DNA of 64,000 bases from JBEBVQ01 sp037190845 (GCA_037190845.1 JBBCJI010000005.1:293730-357729); one strand, 5' to 3'; shown: positions 33,573 to 43,294, counted from the stretch's first letter. Notes: generated by a model not told the origin, from the letters alone. Numbers and translations: made by a program.

Positions 33573-34450
33573 CGCCCTGCTAATAATGCCTGCCAGGCCT
33601 TTTCAGGATTGCCTGTATCCAGCAGGTCTTTCGCATATGAATGTAGTGCGTGGATGCGTGCAGTTTCATCATGAGTATGTATACGTATGATCTCCCTGAG
33701 CCGGTCATCCTGCAACATATCACTTACAACAGGAATGGATGTGCAGTTACCCAGCAATCCGAGGTTATTGCCTGTGAGGACAGAGCTGTTCCGGATATAG
33801 GCTGGCAGCGCATCTACACCGATACCCAGTTGTGTGTTGGGTTTGGGAACTTCGAACACAGCATCGCCCGAAGCCCGGCAATAATAATCCTTACCCATCC
33901 GGGCTACAAGGTCGATCTTGTGCGGGTCAATAACGCCCTGTTCGTCAAGTACGTGGTCATCTATGTGCATACACACCACCTCACAGACGATCAGGTTACC
34001 GGCGCCGCCTTCCTGGCCGGTTTCAATTACCTGCAATACTTTGCATTCCAGTTGCGCCGGTGATTCTTTTACACGGAACGGTTTTACTATTTCAGACGGT
34101 ATGGCTGTAAAGCCTGCCTTTTCAAACTCATTGACGCCCGCAGGGTATTCGCAGCTTGCCAGGCTGGTCTGCTGCACCATACTATAGCTGACTACATTGA
34201 TTACGACCTCTTTTGTCGCATGAACATTTTCGAGTGTATGCTTGATCGTATTATCGCGTACACGGCGAGCAGGTGAAAAAATCAGAATTGGCGGGTTGCT
34301 GCCAAATACATTGAAAAAGCTGAAAGGCGACAGGTTAGGTCTTCCTTCTGCATCAATAGTACTTGCAAAACAAATGGGACGTGGAGCTACCGCTCCCAGT
34401 AAAAAGCCATGAAGCTGGGCCGTTTTTATTTCACCCGGAATAATGCGCAT
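33569..34450 (-). CDS. Flavin reductase-like (FMN-binding split barrel, DIM6/NTAB) protein
   Basis: 293 residues. The N-terminal 190 residues are a flavin reductase-like domain: GAVAPRPICFASTID, NLSPFSFFNVFGSNPPILIF, and the EKAGFTAIPSEIVKPFRV block. The C-terminal 90 residues are an extra helical tail. Its reductase or flavin-handling role is likely, the partner unknown. Its stop overlaps the ATPase stop by a few bases (convergent). Confidence 0.85.
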   Translation of the reverse strand: MRIIPGEIKTAQLHGFLLGAVAPRPICFASTIDAEGRPNLSPFSFFNVFGSNPPILIFSPARRVRDNTIKHTLENVHATKEVVINVVSYSMVQQTSLASCEYPAGVNEFEKAGFTAIPSEIVKPFRVKESPAQLECKVLQVIETGQEGGAGNLIVCEVVCMHIDDHVLDEQGVIDPHKIDLVARMGKDYYCRASGDAVFEVPKPNTQLGIGVDALPAYIRNSSVLTGNNLGLLGNCTSIPVVSDMLQDDRLREIIRIHTHDETARIHALHSYAKDLLDTGNPEKAWQALLAGR

Positions 34451-34589
34451 ATCGGTAAATTGATCCGCAAGTTACTATTGTTCTTTTAATGTAGGCTGAC
34501 GCTCCGGTTAGTTGATCTGTTAATCATTTGTTGTCCGGGGAACAATAAACACAGCTCCGAGCCCCCTGTTTATATTCCGTTTTCCGAGG

Positions 34590-34597
34590 TATTTTTG
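34590..34597 (+). promoter_or_regulatory. -7 element directly before the methyltransferase gene
   Basis: TATTTTTG, 3 nt before the ATG at 34601. If functional, the mRNA is leaderless. Confidence 0.4.
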
Positions 34598-34600
34598 CCC

Positions 34601-35791
34601 ATGCGATATATCTGGCTACACATCAGCGCTATTACAGATACCTATGATGGTACGCTGCCCCTGTCTCATTTCCTGAAAGGTTATTTCAAGAAAAATCCCC
34701 GGCTGGGCAGCCGCGACCGGAAGATACTCGCTGATATGACCTACGCATGGTACAGATGCAGCAAAGGATTTGATAAAGAGCTGTCCTTTGAGCAAAAGCT
34801 GCAGGCCTGTATTTTTTTATGTGAGACCACAACATCTTATATAACTCCCTTTCTTCCCGAAGCCTGGCGTAACACCGGAAATACAACCGCTGAACGGATC
34901 TCCCGCCTGGAAGAATCAGCGGGCATCACATTCCGGATGCAGGATCTCCTGCCTTTTACACCCGTATTGTCTACCGGTATCACTGCGGAAGACTGGCTGG
35001 TATCTATGCTCCGGCAACCTCGTTTGTTTATCCGTATTGTGGCATCGCCGGAACAGGCGATAGCACGATTGGACGCACATCAGATTTCTTATCAGCGATA
35101 TGAACATGTATACGGCAACAACAGGTATTCCTTATGTCTTGCCCTGCCTAATACAACACCGGTTGATAAAATACTGCCGCCCCACACTTATGTGGTACAG
35201 GACCTGTCTTCGCAGGAAACGGGGCATTATTTCCCTGCTGGCAACGGGAGCGATTGGTGGGACTGTTGTGCCGGGGCGGGCGGGAAGTCGTTGCTGTTGC
35301 GCCATATTGCACCGGAGTCGCGTATCGTAGCCTCCGACCGGCGGCAAACGATCCTGAGCAACCTGGTGGCACGTTTCCGGCAATACGGGCTTACCGTTCC
35401 CGGTATACTTGTGGCGGATGTATCTGATGCTGCCTCTTTACGAAAAGCATTGAATGGAAAAAAATTTGATCACATTATCTGTGATACTCCTTGTTCCGGG
35501 AGCGGCACCTGGGCGCGCACACCGGAGCAGTTGTTTTTCGCACAGGAAGACAGCATACAGGTGTTCAGTACCTTGCAGCGGGAGATAGCCGGAAATGCGC
35601 TGGATTACCTGCGGCCGGGTGGCCGGTTGCTCTATATCACCTGTTCCGTATTCCGGGAAGAGAATGAAGCGGTAAGCCACAGTCTGGCACAACGTACGGG
35701 CATTTCGCTGGCAGAAGAAAAGCTGATCAACGGTATTGAGCAGAAAGCGGATAGTATGTATGTGGCAGTGCTGGAGCGTAAGAGTAGTTGA
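34601..35791 (+). CDS. RsmB/NSUN-family RNA m5C methyltransferase
   Basis: 396 residues from the ATG at 34601. The SAM motif DCCAGAGGKSLLL and the catalytic motifs DTPCSGSGTWARTPE (motif IV, with PC) and YITCSVFREENE (motif VI, with TCS) identify the m5C methyltransferase family. The N-terminal 170 residues are an RsmB-like helical domain. It likely methylates a cytosine in rRNA or tRNA. Confidence 0.9.
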   Translation: MRYIWLHISAITDTYDGTLPLSHFLKGYFKKNPRLGSRDRKILADMTYAWYRCSKGFDKELSFEQKLQACIFLCETTTSYITPFLPEAWRNTGNTTAERISRLEESAGITFRMQDLLPFTPVLSTGITAEDWLVSMLRQPRLFIRIVASPEQAIARLDAHQISYQRYEHVYGNNRYSLCLALPNTTPVDKILPPHTYVVQDLSSQETGHYFPAGNGSDWWDCCAGAGGKSLLLRHIAPESRIVASDRRQTILSNLVARFRQYGLTVPGILVADVSDAASLRKALNGKKFDHIICDTPCSGSGTWARTPEQLFFAQEDSIQVFSTLQREIAGNALDYLRPGGRLLYITCSVFREENEAVSHSLAQRTGISLAEEKLINGIEQKADSMYVAVLERKSS

Positions 35792-35794
35792 AGA

Positions 35795-35860
35795 TGTGAC
35801 AGATGTGTTGGATGTGGGAAATATGATGGCACATTCGTCACATCCAACACATCTGTCACA
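35795..35860. repeat. GATGTG-type palindrome (perfect 22-bp arms)
   Basis: Left arm TGTGACAGATGTGTTGGATG (continuing TG) mirrors the right arm exactly across a 22-nt loop. Intergenic, between two co-oriented genes. Confidence 0.85.
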
Positions 35861-35938
35861 TTAATTTGTTTGATCGTTTTAATATTGAATATCCCGGCTG
35901 GCTGGAATTGAGTATATTGCGCTTTCCGAGCCCCCATT

Positions 35939-36574
35939 ATGCAAGCAATTCTCGATTTTTTTAGTAACCTCACTGATCCACAGTGGATAACTGCACATGG
36001 CGGGCTGTATCTTGTTGCGTTTATTGTCTTTGCAGAGACCGGCCTGTTTATTGGTTTTTTCCTGCCGGGAGACTACCTCCTGTTTATTACCGGCATGATT
36101 ATCGCGAATTCCCAGTACCCATTCGACGTTAATCTGGTTAACCTGGTTTTCTGGATTACCCTGATTGTGATATGTGGTGTGCTGGGGAATATGGTAGGGT
36201 ATTGGTTTGGCAAAAAATCAGGCCCCCTGCTCTTTGAACGCCGTGAAACCTGGCTGTTTAAGCGCAGATACCTGGTGCAGGCACAGGCTTTTTATGAAAA
36301 ACAGGGCGGGTTTGCGATCGTTATTGCCCGTTTTCTTCCGATCGTACGCACATTTGCCCCTATTGTAGCGGGCGTAGTGCATATGGAACGTAAAAAATTC
36401 ATGCTGTACAACATCATCGGATGCCTCGCCTGGGTGATCAGCATGACGGTGACGGGTTATCTGTTAGGTACAAACGTATGGGTGAAAAATAATCTGGAGA
36501 AGATTGTGATCGGTTTGGTGTTGGTGACTACCGGGCCGGTGTTGTTCAGAATGTTTTTCCGCCGCAGGAAATGA
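35939..36574 (+). CDS. DedA-family (SNARE-associated) membrane protein
   Basis: 211 residues with about five hydrophobic segments. The DedA signature is seen: AETGLFIGFFLPGDYLLF, GNMVGYWFGKKSG and the RFLPIVRTFAPIVAG motif with its conserved arginines. DedA proteins act as lipid scramblases or flippases for undecaprenyl phosphate and phospholipids in the inner membrane. Confidence 0.92.
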   Translation: MQAILDFFSNLTDPQWITAHGGLYLVAFIVFAETGLFIGFFLPGDYLLFITGMIIANSQYPFDVNLVNLVFWITLIVICGVLGNMVGYWFGKKSGPLLFERRETWLFKRRYLVQAQAFYEKQGGFAIVIARFLPIVRTFAPIVAGVVHMERKKFMLYNIIGCLAWVISMTVTGYLLGTNVWVKNNLEKIVIGLVLVTTGPVLFRMFFRRRK

Positions 36575-36585
36575 AGTATCCACTC

Positions 36586-36664
36586 AATGTGACAGATGTG
36601 TTGGATGTGTAAGATGTGGCGGATGTGCCATCACATCTTACACATCCAACACATCTGTCACATT
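36586..36664. repeat. GATGTG-type palindrome (perfect 33-bp arms)
   Basis: Longest copy of the family. Two 33-bp perfect arms flank a 13-nt loop. The arm begins AATGTGACAGATGTGTTGGA. Lies between dedA and the GH3-like gene. Confidence 0.88.
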
Positions 36665-36743
36665 CAAACGATCGTTTCTTCCTCTCGCTATGTCGCTTGT
36701 GTAGTACCTTGCTATTTGATATTTCGATTTCGGGTTTATTGTG

Positions 36744-36751
36744 TACGTTTG
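36744..36751 (+). promoter_or_regulatory. -7 element of the GH3-like gene
   Basis: TACGTTTG, 31 nt before the ATG at 36782. A TTTG lies 25 nt further upstream (36715-36718), longer than the usual spacing. Confidence 0.45.
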
Positions 36752-36781
36752 CAGGTTCTTAAACAGATACGCTTTCGTAGT

Positions 36782-38335
36782 ATGGCAATACTTGGTAATC
36801 TCATCGCACGTTCCCTCAGGCTCCGGAAAAAATTCGTGTTACCGGTGGCGTCACCGGTGGTTTATCAGCGCCATGTACTGCGGCAATTACTGGAGCGTGG
36901 GCAGTATACGGCATTCGGCAAGCATTATGGATTCGATGATATACTGGAAGAGGAAGTAGACTTTGTAAAGGCTTTTCGCGAAAAAGTGCCGGTGCACACT
37001 TACAATGAAATGTATGCCAATTGGTGGCGCCGGGCACAGGATGGAGAGGAAAATGTAACCTGGCCGGGAAAAGTCAAATATTTTGCGCTCAGCTCTGGCA
37101 CATCGGAGTCTGCCAGCAAGCATATACCCGTTACGCAGGATATGATCCGGGCGATCAAGAATATAGGATTCAGGCAGTTATACAGCATGGTTAATTTTGA
37201 TGTGCCGCCTGTTGCTTTTGGAAAAGGGATACTGATGCTGGGTGGTACTACATCGCTGTTTGAGAAAGGAGAATATTATGAAGGGGATATGAGCGGTATC
37301 AGCGCTATCAATATGCCCCGCTGGGTCTCATCACTTTTGTATAAGCCGGGTCAGAAAATATCCCGCCGTCCGGACTGGAACGAACGTATCCGGTTGATCG
37401 TGGAGAATGCCCGCCAGTGGGATGTAGGCACGGTATGTGGCGTTCCTGCCTGGGTACAGATTGTTCTGGAACAGATCATTGCCTATCATAAGGTCAATAA
37501 TATCCATGATGTCTGGCCCAACCTGAGTGTATATATCCATGGAGGTGTATCATTTGAGCCTTACCGGAAAAGCTTCAGAAAACTGTTAGGAAAACCCGTT
37601 ACTTTTATCGAAACCTATATGGCTTCGGAAGGTTCGTTTGGTTTTCAGGCAAGGCCGAGCGCCGGGATCAAGCTGGTGCTTAATAACGGAGTATTTTACG
37701 AATTTGTCCCTTTCAATAGTCATAATTTCGATGATGATGGCAATGTCCGGCCATCACCGGAAACACACCTGATCCATGAAGTACGGGAAAATATGGACTA
37801 TGCCGTTATGATCAGTACCTGCTCCGGTGCATGGCGTTATATTATCGGTGATGTTGTGCGTTTTTCCAATGCAATGGAGCATGAGATCGTTATTACCGGC
37901 CGCACCAAACAGTTTCTGAGTCTTTGCGGGGAGCATATGTCGGTGGATAATATGAATAAAGCTATTGATACTGTAGCCAAAACGCTTGATATTACCATCC
38001 GTGAATTTGCCGTTGCCGGACTTCCCTATGAGAATTTATTTGCCCATCACTGGTATATAGGCTGTGATGATGCCGGCGCCGATGCCGCCCGGATCCGGGA
38101 TTTGCTGGACAAAACGCTTTGTGCGATCAACGATGATTATGCGGTAGAGCGTACTTCTGCACTCAGGGAAGTATTTGTGACGGTACTGCCCAGCCAGGTT
38201 TATTATCATTACATGCGTGCAAAAGGAAAAGAAGGCGCCATGAATAAATTTCCGCGGGTGCTGAAAGGAGAAAAATACCGGGACTGGGTAAAATATCTCA
38301 GCGACAATGGTCTGATGACTACTATGTCAGTATAA
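36782..38335 (+). CDS. GH3 auxin-responsive-promoter family acyl-adenylating enzyme
   Basis: 517 residues from the ATG (MAILGNLIARSLRLRKKFVL); the longer upstream frame runs through the palindromic repeat and is unlikely to be coding. Motifs: FALSSGTSESASKHIPVT (ATP-binding P-loop-like), the YIHGGVSFEPY/FIETYMASEG region (nucleotide), and YIIGDVVRF. GH3 proteins adenylate carboxylates and conjugate them with amino acids. Bacterial members are widespread in Bacteroidota; their substrates are unknown. Confidence 0.88.
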   Translation: MAILGNLIARSLRLRKKFVLPVASPVVYQRHVLRQLLERGQYTAFGKHYGFDDILEEEVDFVKAFREKVPVHTYNEMYANWWRRAQDGEENVTWPGKVKYFALSSGTSESASKHIPVTQDMIRAIKNIGFRQLYSMVNFDVPPVAFGKGILMLGGTTSLFEKGEYYEGDMSGISAINMPRWVSSLLYKPGQKISRRPDWNERIRLIVENARQWDVGTVCGVPAWVQIVLEQIIAYHKVNNIHDVWPNLSVYIHGGVSFEPYRKSFRKLLGKPVTFIETYMASEGSFGFQARPSAGIKLVLNNGVFYEFVPFNSHNFDDDGNVRPSPETHLIHEVRENMDYAVMISTCSGAWRYIIGDVVRFSNAMEHEIVITGRTKQFLSLCGEHMSVDNMNKAIDTVAKTLDITIREFAVAGLPYENLFAHHWYIGCDDAGADAARIRDLLDKTLCAINDDYAVERTSALREVFVTVLPSQVYYHYMRAKGKEGAMNKFPRVLKGEKYRDWVKYLSDNGLMTTMSV

Positions 38336-38440
38336 AATCAGGTTCTCTGGTGTAAAAATGAAACCCTGTCCCGTTGCTGATTTTATAATAACAGTGCTTG
38401 TGGCCAGGCTTTTATAAGAAAAACGGAGTAAAATGTGATA

Positions 38441-38576
38441 GGTGCAATTCAAATTTTCACTTTTTTAATTTCACAGTATTCATTTCGACAGGCTCAATGA
38501 CCGACATTAAAAGGCGGTTGCTGAGCTCGTCGAAGCAATATTACGTTTTAAGATAGCGAAAATTTGAATTGCACCC
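38441..38576. mobile_element. MITE-like element with 18-bp TIRs and 9-bp direct flanks (copy 1)
   Basis: Perfect 18-bp inverted ends GGTGCAATTCAAATTTTC (38441-38458) and its complement (38558-38575). AATGTGATA flanks both sides as a direct repeat. The interior has CATTTCGACAGGCTCAATGA and a mirrored GAGCTCGTCGAAG. A diverged copy lies at 54400-54551. Non-coding. Confidence 0.8.
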
Positions 38577-38601
38577 AATGTGATATTTTAAACAGTATTC
38601 A

Positions 38602-38609
38602 TATTTTTG
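38602..38609 (+). promoter_or_regulatory. -7 element of the 7TM kinase gene
   Basis: TATTTTTG, 9 nt before the ATG at 38619; the transcript may be leaderless. Confidence 0.4.
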
Positions 38610-38618
38610 TTTCCGAAT

Positions 38619-40649
38619 ATGATTCTTGTGTCAAAAAGGATATGGATTTTTTTACTGCTGTTGCTGGCAGTTAATCCTGTTTGCCTGTCGCAGCAGGTAA
38701 TTGATGTAAGCGGGAATGAATACCGGAATCTGGGCCGGGAAGCCGGTTTCTGGTGTGATTTGTCGCGTACGGCCTCATTTGCCGATGTGGCCGCATTACC
38801 GGATTCATGTTTCCGGCCTGCCCGTTATCCGATATTCAATGGAGCCACGACGGGAAACGTTTGGTGGGCACGGCTGCAGTATCGCGCAGACAGTAATTTA
38901 CCCCCCTTTCTGATCATCAGCTATCCGAATATAGATAGTATTGAGTTGTATTACAAAAACAGAACGGATGGCATTACACGTATACAGGCGGGAAGTTTTT
39001 TCCCGGATTCATCACGTGTGTTTGCTTCGACAGAATATATTTTTGACCTGTCTGATGCTGATGAGGCAGGTCCGGAAATTTTCATACGGGCTACCACCAT
39101 TAATACACTTGTAGTGCCGCTGAAGCTGGTTGACGGACTTACACTGGCGAAAGGGCTGAGTGAAAAATACATGTTTCACTTTTTGCTGGTTGGGATAGCT
39201 TTTGCATTGTCGTTGTTCAATTTGTTCATGTGGTCTATTACCCGTTCTGCCATGTATGGGTATTACCTGATACGGATACTGTGCCTCTTCTATGTTTTTG
39301 TCATCGCTTACCTGAATGGCTTCGGTCATTTTCTCGGCCCGCTCCTGAAGCAGGGAATCACTGTTTATGCCTATGTATTTGCAGGGATCGGCTTTGTATT
39401 TACGATTATTTTTAACAATGCCTTTCTGAAGGTAAAGCGTCATTTACCCGGCGTAATGCCGGTAATGCAGGTATTATTGATGCTATGGATTATAGATATT
39501 TTTCTTTCCCTGGCCGGCTTTCGTTTTGCGGCCAACAAGATCATGCAGATACTAATTGTTTTGACCTCATTTATGATCCTGTATACCAGTATCCGCATTA
39601 TTAATATCGTTGGTTATCGTAAAAAACATCCGCTCATCCGCTTCTATATTATCGGCTGGATACCGATATCGGCAGCTACCCTGTACATTGTGCCGGCTAT
39701 GGTAGATATGCTCCCGATGCAGGATTATTCCATGGCTTTTCTGGAGATTGCTGCGATACTGGAGGGTATATTTATCACGCTCGCGCTTGTGGGGCATCGC
39801 TTTCATACATTACAGGAAGAGAAAAAACGAGCTGAGGAGCATAATATCAAGCTGGTCCGTGAGCGTAATAAATATCTGGAAGAAAAGATCCGTGAACGCA
39901 CACTTACGCTGGAACAGACGGTCAAAAAACTGGAAGATTCCAATGCGGAAAAGAATAAGCTGTTTTCCATTATCGCACACGATCTGCGCAGTCCGTTGTC
40001 CAGTCTGAGTGCGGTGCTGCAATTAGGAGAGGGTTATCCGCTGACAGGGGACTTTCTTGAGTCGGTGCTGAAAGAGATCCGTAAAGATACAGAACAGGTG
40101 CAGAAGACGATGGACAACCTGTTGCACTGGGCTATGATACAGATGGATGTACACCAATACCATCCCGAACATATTTCTCTAAAAGACTTTCTGGCAGAGC
40201 ACTGGCATATTTATGAGTCGCTTGCAAAGCGTAAAAGCATCACTGCTGATATTATAGCGCCGGACTGCTATGTCGGTATTATGGCAGACCGTAACCAGTT
40301 GTCGCTGATCGTGCGCAACTTTATAGATAACGCGGTGAAATTTTCTCCTGCCGGCGGGTCTGTCGAAATAGGCATTCGCCTGGGAGACGAGTCATATATT
40401 CTGTATGTTGCAAATACCGGTATGGGTATCAGCGAAGAAATGATCGCCCGGATACTCAGCAATGAACAGATCATCGGTACCAGCTATGGTACGGCCAATG
40501 AGAAAGGGACAGGGCTTGGATTACAGCTTTGTAAGGAGTATATCCGGAATTTAGGAAGCACATTGATGGTGACTTCTGAGCCTGACGAGCGTACCGAGTT
40601 TGCGTTTGTGTTTAGTGCTGTATATATCGTATCGGAAGTAGAGGTGTGA
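38619..40649 (+). CDS. 7TMR-DISM sensor histidine kinase
   Basis: 676 residues from the ATG at 38619. Signal segment, then a periplasmic DISMED2-like beta domain (residues 25-165), seven membrane helices (175-385), a coiled coil (EEKKRAEEHNIKLVRERNKY), and a kinase core. The phosphoacceptor is in FSIIAHDLRSPLSSL, the N box in RNFIDNAVKFSPAGG, and the G boxes in ANTGMGISEE and GTGLGLQL. It has no receiver domain and no adjacent regulator, so it must signal to an unlinked partner. The ligand class is unknown. Confidence 0.92.
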   Translation: MILVSKRIWIFLLLLLAVNPVCLSQQVIDVSGNEYRNLGREAGFWCDLSRTASFADVAALPDSCFRPARYPIFNGATTGNVWWARLQYRADSNLPPFLIISYPNIDSIELYYKNRTDGITRIQAGSFFPDSSRVFASTEYIFDLSDADEAGPEIFIRATTINTLVVPLKLVDGLTLAKGLSEKYMFHFLLVGIAFALSLFNLFMWSITRSAMYGYYLIRILCLFYVFVIAYLNGFGHFLGPLLKQGITVYAYVFAGIGFVFTIIFNNAFLKVKRHLPGVMPVMQVLLMLWIIDIFLSLAGFRFAANKIMQILIVLTSFMILYTSIRIINIVGYRKKHPLIRFYIIGWIPISAATLYIVPAMVDMLPMQDYSMAFLEIAAILEGIFITLALVGHRFHTLQEEKKRAEEHNIKLVRERNKYLEEKIRERTLTLEQTVKKLEDSNAEKNKLFSIIAHDLRSPLSSLSAVLQLGEGYPLTGDFLESVLKEIRKDTEQVQKTMDNLLHWAMIQMDVHQYHPEHISLKDFLAEHWHIYESLAKRKSITADIIAPDCYVGIMADRNQLSLIVRNFIDNAVKFSPAGGSVEIGIRLGDESYILYVANTGMGISEEMIARILSNEQIIGTSYGTANEKGTGLGLQLCKEYIRNLGSTLMVTSEPDERTEFAFVFSAVYIVSEVEV

Positions 40650-40689
40650 TGTATCTTGTAGTATTAACAGATTGAAATCCGAGTATATT

Positions 40690-41763
40690 ATGAATGTATC
40701 AATGAAACAGATTTTATGTGCTACACAATTCCTGATATTGTTTGTATCTGCTGCGGTATATGCTCAGCCGACAGACATCCGTCATGCAGACGGGTCTCCT
40801 CTTTCCTCTCCTTATTGTCATTATGATGAAAATATACAGATAGAAGGAGTACCTGCGGGTGGTACGTTTTCCGGATGTGGTGTATTTCAGCAAGGAGGTG
40901 ACTGGTTTTTTAACCCTGCAGTTGTCGCAGGGGGATCTTCTTCCATGGCTTCATGCTCATTGACCTATACGACAGGAGGCGGTTCAATCTCAAGGAATTT
41001 GTTTGTTTATCATGATATGGGGATCTATATGAGCAACGATGCTGTTGTATGCGGGGATACATTTTTTTTGTATGGAAATTCACGTGTTGTAGGTGCTTAT
41101 GAGCTTAATTGGACTGGACCCGGCACCATCCTTACTCCCGATTCTTATGGCACTTATGTAGTATTACCGGTGGGTAGTCGGGGAACGTATGTGTTCCATG
41201 CGAAGAATTTATACACTGGTTGTGAGGCTTCAGACAGTGTGGTGATAGAAACCCGTGAGCGACTGGACTTTCGGTTTACGGGAGGTGATACAATATACAC
41301 TACGGCAGGTCTGCCGGCGTTGCTGGAAACACGTGCCAATCGTGGTTATCGTATAACGAGCTGGTCGCCGGCAGATTTGTTCCCGGATCAGACGGCATTG
41401 CAACAGTCGGTTGTCATTGACTCTCCTGTCCGTATAACAGCTACGGCTGTTTCCGAAGATGATAGCTGCGCCGATGTTTCCCGGATTCAGGTGATGGTTT
41501 GGCCGGCCGGTATTTCACAGGAGGTAGTATTTGGGCAGATGGAGATATACCCCAATCCGGCAGTGCAGGCAATCCACGTACGAAATCCGGAAACAGGAGT
41601 TGTACAAATCCGTGATCTTTCAGGAAGAACTATTTTACAATACCACACAACCGAAAAGCATACAGCGTTAGATATCCGGTCGCTCAGTCCCGGTATATAT
41701 CTTGTTTGTTTAACGGACAGAAAAGGTGAGGTTTTATCAGTTCGCCGTTTAGTGAAAATGTAA
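40690..41763 (+). CDS. Secreted protein with T9SS type A sorting domain
   Basis: About 357 residues from the ATG at 40690; an ATG 12 nt downstream is equally plausible. Signal peptide to VYAQ. The middle contains cysteine-bearing beta domains (EGVPAGGTFSGCGVFQQ; VVCGDTFFLYGNSRVV) that resemble Ig/SprB-like surface repeats. The last 75 residues are a T9SS tail (MEIYPNPAVQAIHVRN ... LSPGIYLVCL). Function unknown. Confidence 0.8.
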   Translation: MNVSMKQILCATQFLILFVSAAVYAQPTDIRHADGSPLSSPYCHYDENIQIEGVPAGGTFSGCGVFQQGGDWFFNPAVVAGGSSSMASCSLTYTTGGGSISRNLFVYHDMGIYMSNDAVVCGDTFFLYGNSRVVGAYELNWTGPGTILTPDSYGTYVVLPVGSRGTYVFHAKNLYTGCEASDSVVIETRERLDFRFTGGDTIYTTAGLPALLETRANRGYRITSWSPADLFPDQTALQQSVVIDSPVRITATAVSEDDSCADVSRIQVMVWPAGISQEVVFGQMEIYPNPAVQAIHVRNPETGVVQIRDLSGRTILQYHTTEKHTALDIRSLSPGIYLVCLTDRKGEVLSVRRLVKM

Positions 41764-41776
41764 TATTGCTTGTATT

Positions 41777-42616
41777 TTGAAATGTCATAGCGGATTTATA
41801 CGCCTGTTGCTTGTTGTTTTTTGTTTGTTTTCATCCCGTTCATATGCAGATCCGGATACGGTACTCAGTGCATATGTTTTTTTTGATGGGAACGGTAAGG
41901 AAACTCATTCCAGGGATTTTAAATGGTACAGACTGAAAGCATTGGAGAAAGAAGGTGACCATTATCCATTTACGGGTTATTACCCGGGAGGGCAATTATA
42001 CGTGTATGGCTTTTATTCTTCCCTGGATTCGGGCGGGATTAAGAACGGATACTTCATTTATTATGATTCCAGCAGCAGCATGATAGAGTCGGAGGGGCTC
42101 TTCGTGAATAATAAACAGGAAGGAGTATGGCAATATTATTACAAAAACACAGAGCAGGTGTGGTATAAAATGACCTATGAAAAAAGCGAGCCGCAATATT
42201 TGACCAGTTATTACCGCAACGGACAAGTGAAACGTGAGGAAAATCTGAGTGGTAAAAAGACTTCAGGAAATAAATGTTATGATTCGTTGGGGAACAGGAT
42301 ACTGTTTACACCGTTTTTCGAGAACCCTCAGTTCCCGGGAGGGAATCACATGATTAACCATTTTCTGTCTAAAAATCTGGAGTATCCTGAGTATTGCAGG
42401 GATAAAGGAATTCAGGGGCGTGTATTGTTACGTTTTTATGTTGACGAAATGGGCGAAATATTAGAGGTTAAGGTCATCGAACAGGTGCATCCAATGTTGG
42501 ATAAAGCTGCCGCTATGGCTATTTTGAAGATGCCCAATTGGAAGCCGGGATTGAGGGATGATGAACCAACGAAAACTTATTTTACACTTCCGATTACTTT
42601 TCGAGTTGAATATTAA
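41777..42616 (+). CDS. TonB C-terminal domain protein with MORN-like repeats
   Basis: 279 residues from a TTG (no in-frame ATG fits before the signal peptide). After the signal, MORN-like toxin-repeat motifs appear (YPGGQLYVYGFY, KNGYFIYYDSSS, NKQEGVWQYYYK, YYRNGQVKREEN). Residues 195-279 are a TonB_C domain (FPGGNHMINHFL ... YPEYCRDKGIQGRVLLRFYV ... WKPG). No transmembrane anchor beyond the signal, so not a canonical energy-coupling TonB. Forms a pair with the next gene. Confidence 0.8.
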   Translation: MKCHSGFIRLLLVVFCLFSSRSYADPDTVLSAYVFFDGNGKETHSRDFKWYRLKALEKEGDHYPFTGYYPGGQLYVYGFYSSLDSGGIKNGYFIYYDSSSSMIESEGLFVNNKQEGVWQYYYKNTEQVWYKMTYEKSEPQYLTSYYRNGQVKREENLSGKKTSGNKCYDSLGNRILFTPFFENPQFPGGNHMINHFLSKNLEYPEYCRDKGIQGRVLLRFYVDEMGEILEVKVIEQVHPMLDKAAAMAILKMPNWKPGLRDDEPTKTYFTLPITFRVEY

Positions 42617-42625
42617 GCGTTTTTT

Positions 42626-43294
42626 ATGGAGTTACTTAGGGTATTAGCAGGCGTAATGTTTCTTTCTTTAGTATCATCTTTATTAAAAGCACAGGAAGTG
42701 ATACAACGCACTTACTACAAAAAATCATACGAGGAAACGGATCGGAAAAATGCACGGCTTGTAAAGCTGGTTATTCAGGACACAGGAGGTGTCTTACGGT
42801 ATGAAACGCGTAGTTATCCTAAAAATGGGATTATAGAATTGTATAGCTATAGAGATAGTGTGCCGGTAGGTAACTGGCTTTTTAATAAGCGGATGGTCAA
42901 CTACGACTTTGATATGAAATATTCGCGGGAGGGTTGTGATAATAATATTGGATATAATGTTGTTACAAAAAGGAAATTAGGTGTTTCTTTTTCAGACTCG
43001 TTGTATGTGCCGGGTGTTTATGCCATATCAATGTATATAGCCAAGCATGTGCGGTATCCTATTCATGCAATTAATAACGGAGTGGAAGGGATGGCTGTTT
43101 TATGCGTTTTGATAGACGTAGACGGCAATGTCAGCGATGTGACGGTATATAAATCATCAGGTAGCATCTTACTTGACAAAGAAGCTGCGCGTGTTTTGAG
43201 AGAAATGCCCCAAAGGGGGAAGCCATTTTTGCTTAATAGCCATGCGGTAGAGGGAAGATTGATTTTGCCTGTAAAGTTTCAAATCGATTATTGA
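42626..43294 (+). CDS. TonB C-terminal domain protein
   Basis: 222 residues with a signal peptide (ending SLLKAQ). The C-terminal 90 residues are a TonB_C-like domain (AISMYIAKHVRYPIHAINNG VEGMAVLCVLID ... LREMPQRGKPF). Nine nt separate it from the previous gene, and both end in a similar FRVEY/FQIDY strand, so the two look like diverged duplicates. Confidence 0.78.
   Translation: MELLRVLAGVMFLSLVSSLLKAQEVIQRTYYKKSYEETDRKNARLVKLVIQDTGGVLRYETRSYPKNGIIELYSYRDSVPVGNWLFNKRMVNYDFDMKYSREGCDNNIGYNVVTKRKLGVSFSDSLYVPGVYAISMYIAKHVRYPIHAINNGVEGMAVLCVLIDVDGNVSDVTVYKSSGSILLDKEAARVLREMPQRGKPFLLNSHAVEGRLILPVKFQIDY

Noticed and set aside
36596..36781. Upstream extension of the GH3-like frame
   Set aside because: It translates the GATGTG palindrome; the ATG at 36782 starts the conserved protein and has a -7 element before it.
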